Below, piece after piece: positions 27,931 through 36,493 of a stretch of 64,000 bases of DNA. Below the pieces are notes generated by a model, which worked only from the letters and a program-made list of their open reading frames with translations, did no database searches and was not told where the DNA came from. Source of the stretch: Streptococcaceae bacterium AF54-32pH5A (GTDB taxonomy: Bacteria; Bacillota; Bacilli; Lactobacillales; Streptococcaceae); the NCBI GenBank assembly GCA_027682205.1, contig JAQDAD010000002.1, positions 81,953-145,952 on the forward strand, given 5' to 3'. The position numbers and the translations under genes were made by a program. The stretch's first letter is position 1. Every line of letters begins with the position of its first letter.

Positions 27931-28243
27931 GGCGGATACTCCCTTCTATGATGCCGTTGACGGTTTCGGTATAGAGCGTCCACTCTTCCTTTAGAGTAAC
28001 GAGCTGCTCTACGCCCCGATTGGTCAAGGAGTAGTATTTGCGCATACGCCCCTGAAACTCTCTAGAGTAGGTGGTGAGAAAGCCACTGGCTTCCAATTTT
28101 TTAAGAATGGGATAGAGCGTAGATTCTTTGATATTGGCGATGAGTTTAATGGTTTGGCTAATCTCATAACCATAAGAATCCCCCTGCTCCAGTACAGCCA
28201 AGATGAGAAACTCGATCAAGGCAGAGGATGTTGGGAAGTACAT
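27917..28243 (-). CDS. PadR family transcriptional regulator
   Basis: The 108-residue protein is a winged-helix PadR regulator: ILAVLEQGDSYGYEISQ, then ESTLYPILKKLEASGFL and GRMRKYYSLTNRG (the wing). It should autoregulate this operon and respond to an envelope signal. TATAAAGGAGGTTTCCC precedes the ATG. Two exact 17-base repeats in the upstream region are candidate operators. Confidence 0.9.
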   Translation of the reverse strand: MYFPTSSALIEFLILAVLEQGDSYGYEISQTIKLIANIKESTLYPILKKLEASGFLTTYSREFQGRMRKYYSLTNRGVEQLVTLKEEWTLYTETVNGIIEGSIRHDKN

Positions 28244-28265
28244 GGGAAACCTCCTTTATATTATA

Positions 28266-28352
28266 TAAAAATTTTATATATACTCTTTTCAAATATATTG
28301 TATCTCAAAATGAAAGCCCTGTCAAGAAATATGTGTAAAAATTTTATATATA
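28266..28352. repeat. Exact 17-bp direct repeat upstream of padR
   Basis: TAAAAATTTTATATATA occurs at 28266-28282 and again at 28336-28352, exactly 70 bp apart. Each contains the palindromic core AAAAATTTT. Copy 1 lies in the padR leader/promoter and copy 2 near the retron terminator. They may be PadR operators. Confidence 0.6.
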
Positions 28353-28354
28353 AA

Positions 28355-28380
28355 AAACTCCTAGTAAAAACTAGGAGTTT
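28355..28380 (-). terminator. Terminator of the retron transcript
   Basis: AAACTCCTAG and CTAGGAGTTT form a perfect 10-bp stem. On the minus strand it is followed by a run of T (plus-strand TAAAAAA at 28351-28357). It lies 68 bases after the reverse transcriptase stop and closes the cassette before padR. Confidence 0.85.
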
Positions 28381-28448
28381 AGAGAATATCTTGTATAAAT
28401 TTGATATTTGATAGAAGTCAATATTTTAAAAATAAGCAAGAATCATGA

Positions 28449-30386
28449 TTAATAATTTAGGATGTTATCTCTTATGCCGTCTAGCAATGGAATAAACTCA
28501 GTAAAATCGAATTTCTTATAATTCTTTAGAACATACTTTGAAAAAATTTCTTTTCCATAATGATTATTACCACCACTCTTGGAGAATGTTTTTCCTTTTA
28601 AAATGGGTGGCAAATTACGTGACAATAATAGGTCTTCAATATCAGAGGAATTTCCATTATTTCTATTGGATAATAACGGCGTTGCCATTATGTATAAACT
28701 CCCTTTTTTTGCAAGCATTTTAGATGATGTACCTCTAACTTGATCTAGATTATTGCTACTAACTTTTAAATCAACAGCATGGTTACAAAATTTAAAAAGG
28801 GGATTACCCGATGGCTCATTATCAAATAAAAAAATAGTAGGATTTTTAGGTTTTCTTGTTGTTAAATCAGAAAAATACTCTATATAATTAGGATACAGTT
28901 CCTTGTAGATATCTTTTCCATCGTTTTTTGTAGTAAAATGCTGTTTAAAAAAATTTGGGGGTATTTGATTAGAAAAATAATTATACCAATATTTAAAACC
29001 TTCTCCCCCTTCTGGAACATTAAAAAGATATTCTATCGTATTAGTATGAATCAGAAATTCAATTTTAAATGTAAAGTCATTCCCATCTTTTTCAATAAGT
29101 TCTGGATATTTTTGATAAAGATTTTTTAAAGCTGCTTTAATATATCGTGGATCAGTTTTTCCCTCTGTTATAATTATAGGTTTGTCATTCCCGAAAAAAT
29201 ATTTATAAAATAGAAATTTTTTATATTCTTTTTCTTTGGAATTAAATAAAGACATATAAACTTCTTTTTCATTTTCTGGGATACTGTAGAACTCTTTTGG
29301 TAAATTATAAGTATTATGTGTTATATTATAGAATAATTCTTTTCGTAAATCTTTATTATAAAAGATATACTTCCAATAATATTTCGATTCAGATTTTTTT
29401 GATGAATTTCTTCCTAATAAATATTTTTGTGAATCTAGATTATTTTGTATCAGGGATTTTTTGTAAAGTAAGTAGTTGTTGTATTGATCTATTTGAAAAA
29501 TAAAAGCGAATCGTCCCGTTAGTTGATTGAGCGTTCCTGTTTTTTTATCTATTTCAAAGGCTCCATCTTTGTATAATTGAAAGGCCATTGCACGAGTATT
29601 TTTTATGTACTCTCTTTTCACATTTATCTTTTTATTAACAACTAGTCCAGTAACTTCTTGACGTTGCATGTTATTACTCAATCGTGTTTTTTTAGGATTG
29701 ATTTCGAAACCAGATGAGACAATCAACTCCTCTAATTCAGCTAAAAAGTTTTCTAACTCTTTGCTTGCTCTCAATTTATTAGAGTTTAATTCACGATTTG
29801 TTGAAAAAGTCATATCGTCTGCATATCTAGAGTAAGTAAAACGATATTTTTTAGCAATTTTGACAATCCGATAATCTAAAATTCTAGTAATTAAATTTGT
29901 GATGATGGGAGAAGATGGGGCTCCTTGTGGTAACTTACCTTGATAGCATGCAATTTGTGCAATTACTGTAGCAATTTCTGGTGAAACAGCAAAATCTCTA
30001 TCTTTTATAAAGAAGCCTCTTACTCTTCCAAAATTAAAAGAATCAAAAAAGTTTTTCAAGTCAATGTTCAGAATGTATTTCTTGTTTCGATGCATTTGAG
30101 AGTTAGTAATAATGCTTTTCCCCTTTTCAAATGCGTGAGACAGAACAGGTGTTTTAAAGTTCTTGTCCTTAGATTTAGTTTCTATGCTTTCAAGGTAGCA
30201 CTCCCATAAAATATCAGCTAATTTTTTCTGAAGAAACTTTAACTCTTTTTTAGGAATAATAATTGGTGGTTTATATAGGCTATCGATTGTTACATTGTAT
30301 AATAAATGGTTAATGTATCTGGAGTTTTTAAAACCAAGAAGTCTTGCAAAGTCATCCTTGGTTTTTAATTGATTTAATTTAGTCAT
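28449..30386 (-). CDS. Retron reverse transcriptase fused to TOPRIM domain (Ec67-like)
   Basis: The 645-residue protein is a retron-type RNA-directed DNA polymerase (about residues 30-300). Its motifs are DLKNFF (109-114), QGAPSSP (154-160) and the catalytic YADD (188-191). Two retron hallmarks are present: NSQMH (95-99, a variant of NAxxH) and VTG (245-247). The C-terminal part (about 400-645) looks like a TOPRIM nuclease/primase fold, with ITEGKTD (E408, D412) and FLFDNE (D522, E524). This arrangement matches the retron Ec67 family. The start chosen is MTKLNQLKTKDD because AAGGATAAG precedes it; the longer frame from 30476 runs through the msd RNA. The gene is visibly AT-richer than its neighbours, suggesting transfer. 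Confidence 0.92.
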   Translation of the reverse strand: MTKLNQLKTKDDFARLLGFKNSRYINHLLYNVTIDSLYKPPIIIPKKELKFLQKKLADILWECYLESIETKSKDKNFKTPVLSHAFEKGKSIITNSQMHRNKKYILNIDLKNFFDSFNFGRVRGFFIKDRDFAVSPEIATVIAQIACYQGKLPQGAPSSPIITNLITRILDYRIVKIAKKYRFTYSRYADDMTFSTNRELNSNKLRASKELENFLAELEELIVSSGFEINPKKTRLSNNMQRQEVTGLVVNKKINVKREYIKNTRAMAFQLYKDGAFEIDKKTGTLNQLTGRFAFIFQIDQYNNYLLYKKSLIQNNLDSQKYLLGRNSSKKSESKYYWKYIFYNKDLRKELFYNITHNTYNLPKEFYSIPENEKEVYMSLFNSKEKEYKKFLFYKYFFGNDKPIIITEGKTDPRYIKAALKNLYQKYPELIEKDGNDFTFKIEFLIHTNTIEYLFNVPEGGEGFKYWYNYFSNQIPPNFFKQHFTTKNDGKDIYKELYPNYIEYFSDLTTRKPKNPTIFLFDNEPSGNPLFKFCNHAVDLKVSSNNLDQVRGTSSKMLAKKGSLYIMATPLLSNRNNGNSSDIEDLLLSRNLPPILKGKTFSKSGGNNHYGKEIFSKYVLKNYKKFDFTEFIPLLDGIRDNILNY

Positions 30387-30407
30387 TATCTTATCCTTAA
30401 TAAAAAA

Positions 30408-30593
30408 GCGCATGAAAACTCTTATGCGAACGACAGTATAGAAATCTTCCTTCAGCTGAGATAAAACATACTGCAACTTTTTCCTGAAGAAATCTAATTG
30501 CCTTAGTTTTGGGATTACTGGAGTGAGCTGAACACTCTGGTAACATTTTTGTTAATACTTGCGAACCCACAAGTCAAAAATCTAATCATGCGC
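30408..30593 (-). ncRNA. Candidate retron msr-msd RNA
   Basis: The 186 nt are transcribed toward the reverse transcriptase. The ends GCGCATGA (30593-30586, a1) and TCATGCGC (30415-30408, a2) are perfectly complementary. TTAG follows a1, offering G at 30582 as the branching guanosine. The first msr hairpin is ACTTGTG-GGTT-CGCAAGT; its TGTG..CGCAA loop region resembles the first Ec67 msr hairpin as I remember it. A second is GAGTG/CACTC. The msd part contains CAGTAT/ATACTG and TTTCTTCAG/CTGAAGGAA pairings. The reverse transcriptase start lies 21 bases past a2. The fold is read by eye, not computed. Confidence 0.8.
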
Positions 30594-30599
30594 AACTTC

Positions 30600-30608
30600 A
30601 TTCTATCA
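30600..30608 (-). promoter_or_regulatory. Extended -10 promoter of the retron
   Basis: On the minus strand TGATAGAAT is an extended -10 (TGn followed by TAGAAT); the -35 (TAGATT, 30628-30623) is weak. Transcription should start about seven bases on, near 30593, which is the first base of the a1 arm. Confidence 0.6.
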
Positions 30609-30670
30609 CAAAATAACCTGTTAATCTAGAATTAAGACATCTGAACTATAAATTTTTATCAACTCCTCAA

Positions 30671-30693
30671 AAAGCCAGACTCTGTCTGGCTTT
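30671..30693 (-). terminator. Terminator of the MFS gene
   Basis: AAAGCCAGAC and GTCTGGCTTT form a perfect 10-bp stem with a 3-base loop, followed on the minus strand by TTTGAG. It isolates the retron from the upstream MFS transcript. Confidence 0.85.
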
Positions 30694-30727
30694 GCATTGT
30701 TTATATCTGAGAAGTGTTTTAGAAAAA

Positions 30728-31894
30728 TTAAAGTATCTTATCCGCCCGATCCACCATAAATAGTGAGACGGTCATAATGATATCGATGGCTAGAAGGGCA
30801 AGGACAGCTGGAATCCAAGATTGGAAAAGGTCAAAGCTATAGCCAAACAAGGTAGGACCAAAGGCCGCCAAGACGTAGCCCCCTGTTTGTGCCAGACCTG
30901 AGAGTTGCGCAGTCTTTTCAGGCGAGCTGGTCTTAAGTGAGAAGCAAACCATGAGGTAGGGGAAGAGGGCGCTGCAGGCCGTTCCAATTAAGAGGTGGGC
31001 GACTAGCCAGTAGAAGAAGTTGTCGCTTGGATACAAGAGCATGGCAATTCCTATCATACCAGCGATAGAGATAATTGTTAGCATGATTTGACGGTGACCG
31101 TCTGACAAACGAGTCGTCAGACTTGGGATGGTCATGGAAAAAGGAATGCTGATCAGCGAGAAGATAGAAGCCAGAAGAGCCGCATCCTTATTAGAAAGAC
31201 CAGCACTAATAGCCATAGTTGGCAACCAGGTCATGCTTGTATAAAAGAGCAAGGACTGAAGACCGCCAAAGACAATGATGGCCCAGACAGATTTGCTTTT
31301 TAGAATATTTTCTTTCGATTTCTTTTCTTGCTGGCCTTCTAGATAGTGGTTGTGGCGATGATTTGGCAACCAGACTAGCAGAGTGATCAGACAGAGAAAG
31401 CTGAGTATAAGGATGAGACCTTTCCAAGAACTAGCTTGGGTGATAGGGACAGATAGATAGGAGGCAATAGCTGTGGCAATCCCCATAGAAGTGACATAGA
31501 GTGTCGTTAGGAAGCTAATCTTTTGAGGCTGATTTGCCTGAATCATACTTGGGAGAAGAACATTAAAAATAGCAATGCTCGCTCCGACAATCAAGGTCCC
31601 TAGATAGAGAAGGGGAAGATTAAAGATACGAATGACAGAACCAATAGTTAAGAGAAGGAGACAGTAGGTAAAGAGATGCTCTAGTCCAATCTTTTGCGCC
31701 AAGCGACTCGTAAAAGCAGAGAAAAGAGCAAACATCAAGAGAGGGAGACTGGTTAAAATCCCGAGAGAACTGACCTCGACTCCTAACCCCTGAGCAATAT
31801 CTCCTAAAATAGTTGGTAAGGCAGTAAAAGGAGAGCGCAAAACAGTCCCGATTAAGACAATTCCCAAAACAAAAAAGAGTGATTGTTTTTTCAT
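30728..31894 (-). CDS. MFS transporter, CynX/NimT type
   Basis: The 388-residue permease has twelve hydrophobic segments and belongs to the CynX/NimT branch of the major facilitator superfamily (LGIVLIGTVLRSPFTALPTILG at the N-terminus is typical). The substrate is unknown; relatives handle cyanate, nitroimidazoles or other small anions. GAGGTTTTC precedes the ATG. It is a single-gene transcript on the minus strand. Confidence 0.85.
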   Translation of the reverse strand: MKKQSLFFVLGIVLIGTVLRSPFTALPTILGDIAQGLGVEVSSLGILTSLPLLMFALFSAFTSRLAQKIGLEHLFTYCLLLLTIGSVIRIFNLPLLYLGTLIVGASIAIFNVLLPSMIQANQPQKISFLTTLYVTSMGIATAIASYLSVPITQASSWKGLILILSFLCLITLLVWLPNHRHNHYLEGQQEKKSKENILKSKSVWAIIVFGGLQSLLFYTSMTWLPTMAISAGLSNKDAALLASIFSLISIPFSMTIPSLTTRLSDGHRQIMLTIISIAGMIGIAMLLYPSDNFFYWLVAHLLIGTACSALFPYLMVCFSLKTSSPEKTAQLSGLAQTGGYVLAAFGPTLFGYSFDLFQSWIPAVLALLAIDIIMTVSLFMVDRADKIL

Positions 31895-32102
31895 GAAAAC
31901 CTCGACAAGATGATTTTAATAACAGCTTATTTTAAGTTTTTTTTCTTATAATGTCAAGGAGAGGACTAGAAAGTCCAGCCCATCTTGCTTGAAAATATAC
32001 AGACTCTTTTACTAAGTTTTTCATAGAATTAAAATAAAAATAGGAAACTAGGAAATTTTGTGATAAAATAGTGGAAGGAAATCTATAAATTGGAGAAAAA
32101 CT

Positions 32103-32933
32103 GTGTCTGAAAAGCAAAAAATTAGCGTCTTGATGTCGGTCTATGTAAAGGAAAATCCGACATTTTTGAGAGATGCCATCAAAAGTGTTCAAAACCAGAC
32201 CTTGAAACCAAGTGAGATTGTTCTCGTAGAGGATGGGCCCCTCACACCCGAACTCTATCAGGTGCTAGATGAAGTGGAAGCTCAGTCAGAGATTCCAGTT
32301 AAGCGTTGCCCCTTAGAAGAAAATCAAGGCTTAGGTTTGGCTCTTCGATACGGTGTGTTACAGTGTCAGTATGATATCATCGCTCGCATGGATACAGATG
32401 ATATAGCAGTAGCTGACCGCTTTGAAAAGCAAGTCCGACTAATGGAAGAGGAAAATCTGGATCTCTTAGGTGGACATATTGCAGAATTTATTGACAACCC
32501 TAACGAGATTGTTTCTTACCGTCGTGTTCCAACTCAGCACGCAGATATTGTGGCTTACCAAAGGATGAGAAGTGCCTTCAACCACATGACTGTCATGTTC
32601 AAGAAGGATATGGTTCTCAAGGCAGGCAACTACGAAGACGGACTTTATATGGAAGATGACCTTCTCTGGCTCAATATGATTGTCGCAGGAGCTAAGACTG
32701 GAAACCTCGATCAGATCTTGTGTAAGGTTCGTGTCGGTGCAGGAATGTTTGAACGTCGAGGTGGTTTGCGCTACCTCAAACTCTATCGTCAGGCTCGTCA
32801 GCGCATGCTTGAGCGAGGGCAAATTTCCTACATGGAATATGCGAAAAGCATTGCTATTCAGGCGGTCGTCGCACTTTGTCCAGGTTTTGTACGTCAGTTT
32901 ATTTTTGTGAAATTATTAAGAAAAAATAAGTAG
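32103..32933 (+). CDS. Family 2 glycosyltransferase
   Basis: The 276-residue GT-A enzyme opens ISVLMSVYVKENPTFLRDAI and has the DxD-type metal motif in ARMDTDDIA near residue 98 and LYMEDDLLW near residue 182. It starts with GTG at 32103, eight bases after TTGGAG; the first internal ATG (32133) would cut the first beta strand. Followed by a dehydratase/epimerase gene, it probably adds a sugar to a surface polysaccharide or glycolipid. The acceptor is unknown. Confidence 0.87.
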   Translation: MSEKQKISVLMSVYVKENPTFLRDAIKSVQNQTLKPSEIVLVEDGPLTPELYQVLDEVEAQSEIPVKRCPLEENQGLGLALRYGVLQCQYDIIARMDTDDIAVADRFEKQVRLMEEENLDLLGGHIAEFIDNPNEIVSYRRVPTQHADIVAYQRMRSAFNHMTVMFKKDMVLKAGNYEDGLYMEDDLLWLNMIVAGAKTGNLDQILCKVRVGAGMFERRGGLRYLKLYRQARQRMLERGQISYMEYAKSIAIQAVVALCPGFVRQFIFVKLLRKNK

Positions 32934-33014
32934 GCTTGTAAAAGATAAAACAGCCAAAAGATGTTATAACAACAATATATTTATTTGCATTCTTTTAAGA
33001 AAGAGTAGATTCCT

Positions 33015-34865
33015 ATGAATAAAAAATTAACAGATTACGTGATTGATCTGGTTGAAATTTTAAATAAACAGCAAAAACAGGTGTTTTGGGGTGTATTTGA
33101 CATTGTTAGTATGGTGGTTTCCATCATCGTATCTTATATCTTGTTTTATGGCCTAATAAATCCCGCGCCTGTGGACTATGTTATCTATACTGGTTTGGCC
33201 TTCCTCTTCTATCAAATCATGATTGGATTTTGGGGGCTCAATGCGAGTATTAGTCGTTACAGCAAGATTACGGATTTCTTAAAAATCTTTTTTGGCGTAA
33301 CCGTCAGCAGCATTGTCTCTTACGGACTTTGCTACGCCTTTCTTCCTCTATTTTCTATCCGGTTCATCATACTCTTTATTTTATTGAGTACCTTCCTGAT
33401 CTTGCTCCCTCGTATCACTTGGCAGTTGATTTATTCTAAGCGCAAGCAGGGTAGTGGGGATGGCGAGCACCGCCGTACCTTCTTGATTGGTGCTGGTGAT
33501 GGTGGTGCCCTCTTTATGAATAGCTACCAACATCCGACTAGCGACCTTGAGCTAGTTGGGATTCTGGACAACGATGAAAAGAAAAAGGGGCAAAAACTAG
33601 GTGGGATCCCAGTCTTGGGCTCCTATGATAATCTGCCTGAATTGGCTAAACGTCACCAAATCGAGCGAGTCATCGTAGCCATCCCTTCGCTTGACCCATC
33701 AGAATACGAACGCATCCTGCAGATGTGTAATAAACTCGGTATCAAATGTTACAAGATGCCCAAGGTTGAGACAGTTGTTCAGGGGCTTCACCAACCAGGT
33801 AGTGGCTTCCAGAAAATTGACATCACAGACCTTTTGGGGCGTCAGGAAATTCGTCTTGACGAATCCCGTCTGGGTGCAGAGCTTACAGGCAAGACTATCT
33901 TGGTGACAGGAGCTGGTGGTTCGATTGGTTCGGAGATTTGTCGTCAGGTTAGCCGCTTCAATCCAGAGCGTATCATCTTGCTTGGACATGGTGAAAACTC
34001 AATCTATCTCGTTTATCATGAATTGATCCGTACATTCCAAGGAATTGATTATGTTCCTGTTATTGCAGATATTCAGGACTATGATCGCCTCTTACAGGTG
34101 TTTGAACAGTATAAACCAGCCATTGTCTATCATGCTGCCGCTCACAAACACGTTCCGATGATGGAACGCAATCCAAAAGAAGCCTTCAAAAACAATATCC
34201 TCGGAACCTACAATGTTGCCAAGGCTGTTGATGCAGCCAAGGTGCCTAAGATGGTCATGATTTCTACTGACAAGGCGGTCAATCCACCGAATGTTATGGG
34301 CGCAACTAAGCGCGTGGCAGAGTTGATTGTCACTGGCTTTAACCAACGTAGCAAATCAACCTACTGTGCAGTTCGTTTTGGGAATGTTCTCGGTAGCCGT
34401 GGTAGCGTGATTCCTGTCTTTGAACGTCAGATTGCTGAAGGCGGTCCGGTAACGGTGACAGACTTCCGTATGACACGTTACTTCATGACCATTCCTGAGG
34501 CTAGTCGTCTGGTAATCCATGCTGGCGCTTATGCCAAGGACGGAGAAGTCTTTATCCTTGACATGGGCAAACCAGTTAAGATCTATGACTTGGCTAAGAA
34601 AATGGTTCTTCTAAGCGGACACACAGAAAGCGAAATTCCAATCGTTGAAGTCGGGATTCGTCCAGGTGAAAAACTCTATGAAGAACTCTTGGTTTCGACT
34701 GAATTGGTTGATAACCAAGTCATGGACAAGATTTTCGTTGGTAAGGTAAATGTCATGCCTCTAGAAGCCATCAATCAAAAAATTGAAGAGTTCCGTTCAC
34801 TCAGTGGAGATGAGCTCAAAGAAGCGATCATTTCCTTTGCAAATGAAACAACTCATATTGAGTAA
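33015..34865 (+). CDS. Membrane-bound nucleotide-sugar 4,6-dehydratase (CapD/PglF type)
   Basis: The 616-residue protein has four N-terminal membrane segments (about residues 20-135). A first Rossmann-like domain follows (LIGAGDGGALFMNSY, about 157), then a short-chain dehydrogenase domain starting VTGAGGSIGSEICRQV near residue 297. STDKAVNPPNVMGATKR near residue 418 is the catalytic region of this class. It acts on UDP-sugars, typically UDP-GlcNAc, for capsule or glycoconjugate synthesis. It lies 81 bp after the glycosyltransferase gene. Confidence 0.9.
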   Translation: MNKKLTDYVIDLVEILNKQQKQVFWGVFDIVSMVVSIIVSYILFYGLINPAPVDYVIYTGLAFLFYQIMIGFWGLNASISRYSKITDFLKIFFGVTVSSIVSYGLCYAFLPLFSIRFIILFILLSTFLILLPRITWQLIYSKRKQGSGDGEHRRTFLIGAGDGGALFMNSYQHPTSDLELVGILDNDEKKKGQKLGGIPVLGSYDNLPELAKRHQIERVIVAIPSLDPSEYERILQMCNKLGIKCYKMPKVETVVQGLHQPGSGFQKIDITDLLGRQEIRLDESRLGAELTGKTILVTGAGGSIGSEICRQVSRFNPERIILLGHGENSIYLVYHELIRTFQGIDYVPVIADIQDYDRLLQVFEQYKPAIVYHAAAHKHVPMMERNPKEAFKNNILGTYNVAKAVDAAKVPKMVMISTDKAVNPPNVMGATKRVAELIVTGFNQRSKSTYCAVRFGNVLGSRGSVIPVFERQIAEGGPVTVTDFRMTRYFMTIPEASRLVIHAGAYAKDGEVFILDMGKPVKIYDLAKKMVLLSGHTESEIPIVEVGIRPGEKLYEELLVSTELVDNQVMDKIFVGKVNVMPLEAINQKIEEFRSLSGDELKEAIISFANETTHIE

Positions 34866-34893
34866 GAGTGACTCATGCAATTAATCATAAATC

Positions 34894-34933
34894 AAAGACC
34901 AAGGTTTTGTATAGACAGAACCTTGGTCTTTTT
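34894..34933 (+). terminator. Terminator after the dehydratase gene
   Basis: AAAGACCAAGGTT and AACCTTGGTCTTT form a perfect 13-bp stem followed by TT; it can also act for the convergent minus-strand gene. Confidence 0.92.
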
Positions 34934-34961
34934 ACTCTGTAGTTTCAAATTGTCGTATTAT

Positions 34962-35591
34962 TTATAGCTGGTTAATGATATCATCGATTGTATGGGCAAT
35001 CCAGTCAGGCTGATAGCTGAGTAAATCAGTTTCTTCTCCAAATCCCCAAGTGACAGCGAACTTTTTAATGCCAGTTTCTTGGGCTCCTATCATATCAAAC
35101 TTGGTGTCGCCAATGATGAGAACTTGGTCTGCAGGCAGTTGATGCGTCTTCAAGGCATAGCGGATGACATCCGCCTTGTGTGGCGTTTCAGGACTAGAAC
35201 CGTAAATGCCATCAAAGAAATGATGAATTCCCAGATTTTTGGTCATATCATGGGCAGTAGGAGTATTTTTTGTTGTAGTGATATAAAGAGGATAGGTTTG
35301 CGAGAGTTCTTGGAGCAGTTCTGTTATTTTGGGGAAAAGTTGCGCTTCGTGGATCCCTTTTTTCTTGTAGTAAGAACGATAGGTTTGAACAGCTTCTGAG
35401 ATTTGTTCCTTTGAGAGACAAGTGGCAAAACTGCTTTCAAGTGGCGGGCCCATAAAACCACGAATGGTTTTAGCATCAGGAGTCGGAACTCCCAGTTGTT
35501 CAAAGGTATGAGTAAAGGAATTATGGATCCCGATGGAACTGTCAACCAGAGTTCCGTCTAGATCAAAAAAGATAGCTGATATTGATGACAT
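34962..35591 (-). CDS. HAD family phosphatase
   Basis: The 209-residue protein has the HAD motif I FDLDGTLVDSSIGI and motif IV IIGDTKFDMIGAQETG. It resembles phosphoglycolate phosphatase (Gph/PpaX type). AGGAG precedes the ATG. It lies 21 bp after sdaAA in the same direction and probably shares its transcript. The substrate is not deducible. Confidence 0.88.
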   Translation of the reverse strand: MSSISAIFFDLDGTLVDSSIGIHNSFTHTFEQLGVPTPDAKTIRGFMGPPLESSFATCLSKEQISEAVQTYRSYYKKKGIHEAQLFPKITELLQELSQTYPLYITTTKNTPTAHDMTKNLGIHHFFDGIYGSSPETPHKADVIRYALKTHQLPADQVLIIGDTKFDMIGAQETGIKKFAVTWGFGEETDLLSYQPDWIAHTIDDIINQL

Positions 35592-35612
35592 AGTTTCTCC
35601 TATTAGATAAGG

Positions 35613-36485
35613 TTATTCTCCGAAGATTTCTTTTTGTAGGCGACGACCAGTCGGGGTGGCTGCGAGTCCACCTTCAGCCGTTTCACGAAAGGCAGTTGGG
35701 AGGCTGGATCCGACTTGGTACATGGCATTGATGACTTCATCGACAGGGATCTTAGACTCAATACCTGCCAAGGCCATATCAGCCGCGATAAAGGCAAAGC
35801 TAGCTCCCATGGCATTGCGTTTGACACAAGGAACCTCGACCAAACCAGCGACAGGGTCACAGATGAGACCTAGCATATTTTTAATGACAAAGGCGATGGC
35901 TTGGCTAGCCTGATAGGGCGTTCCATCTGCGGCCAAGGTCAAGGCTGCGGCACTCATGGCAGAGGCAGAGCCGACTTCGGCCTGACAGCCACCTTCAGCA
36001 CCTGAGATAGAAGCGTTGTTTGCGATAACCAATCCAAAGGCACCCGCGGCAAAGAGGAAATCCAGCTGTTCTTCGTGGCTGAGGTCAAGTTTTTGGATAG
36101 CAGCAGTGAGAACGGCTGGTAGACAGCCAGCACTTCCTGCGGTTGGAGTAGCGCAGACCAAGCCCATTTTAGCGTTGTGTTCGTTGACCGCGATGGCATT
36201 TCGGGCTGCTGATAGGATGGTAAAGTCAGACAAGGCCTTGCCACTTTTGAGATGGCGATCTAGCTTGGCCGCATCTCCACCTGTTAGGCCACTGCGGGAT
36301 TTGTTTTCACTAAGACCAAGCTCGACAGAGGCTTTCATGACTTCTAGATTGCGTTCCATGAGGAGGAGAACTTCGTCTCGGCATCGGCCAGTCAGTTCAT
36401 ATTCTGTCGCAATCATGAGCTCTGCGACATTTCCTTGGAAGTCTAGATCCGCCTGCTCGACCAATTCTTTGATAGAATAAAACAT
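35613..36485 (-). CDS. sdaAA: L-serine dehydratase, iron-sulfur-dependent, alpha subunit
   Basis: The 290-residue catalytic subunit converts L-serine to pyruvate and ammonia. The cysteines expected to hold the 4Fe-4S cluster lie in AGSAGCLPAV, GAEGGCQAEVG and LICDPVAGLVEVPCVKRN. The start follows AGTAGGAGGAAAC, which overlaps the end of sdaAB; only 8 bp separate the two, so they are coupled. Confidence 0.95.
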   Translation of the reverse strand: MFYSIKELVEQADLDFQGNVAELMIATEYELTGRCRDEVLLLMERNLEVMKASVELGLSENKSRSGLTGGDAAKLDRHLKSGKALSDFTILSAARNAIAVNEHNAKMGLVCATPTAGSAGCLPAVLTAAIQKLDLSHEEQLDFLFAAGAFGLVIANNASISGAEGGCQAEVGSASAMSAAALTLAADGTPYQASQAIAFVIKNMLGLICDPVAGLVEVPCVKRNAMGASFAFIAADMALAGIESKIPVDEVINAMYQVGSSLPTAFRETAEGGLAATPTGRRLQKEIFGE

Positions 36486-36493
36486 GTTTCCTC

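Noticed and set aside
26415..28243. PadR-DUF1700-DUF4097 operon as a retron accessory set
   Set aside because: It has its own promoter and regulator, is separated from the retron by a terminator, and is a common envelope-stress operon without retrons.
30387..30476. N-terminal extension of the reverse transcriptase by 30 residues
   Set aside because: It reads through the msd part of the retron RNA and has no ribosome-binding site; the ATG at 30386 has AAGGATAAG just upstream and gives a normal RT N-terminus.
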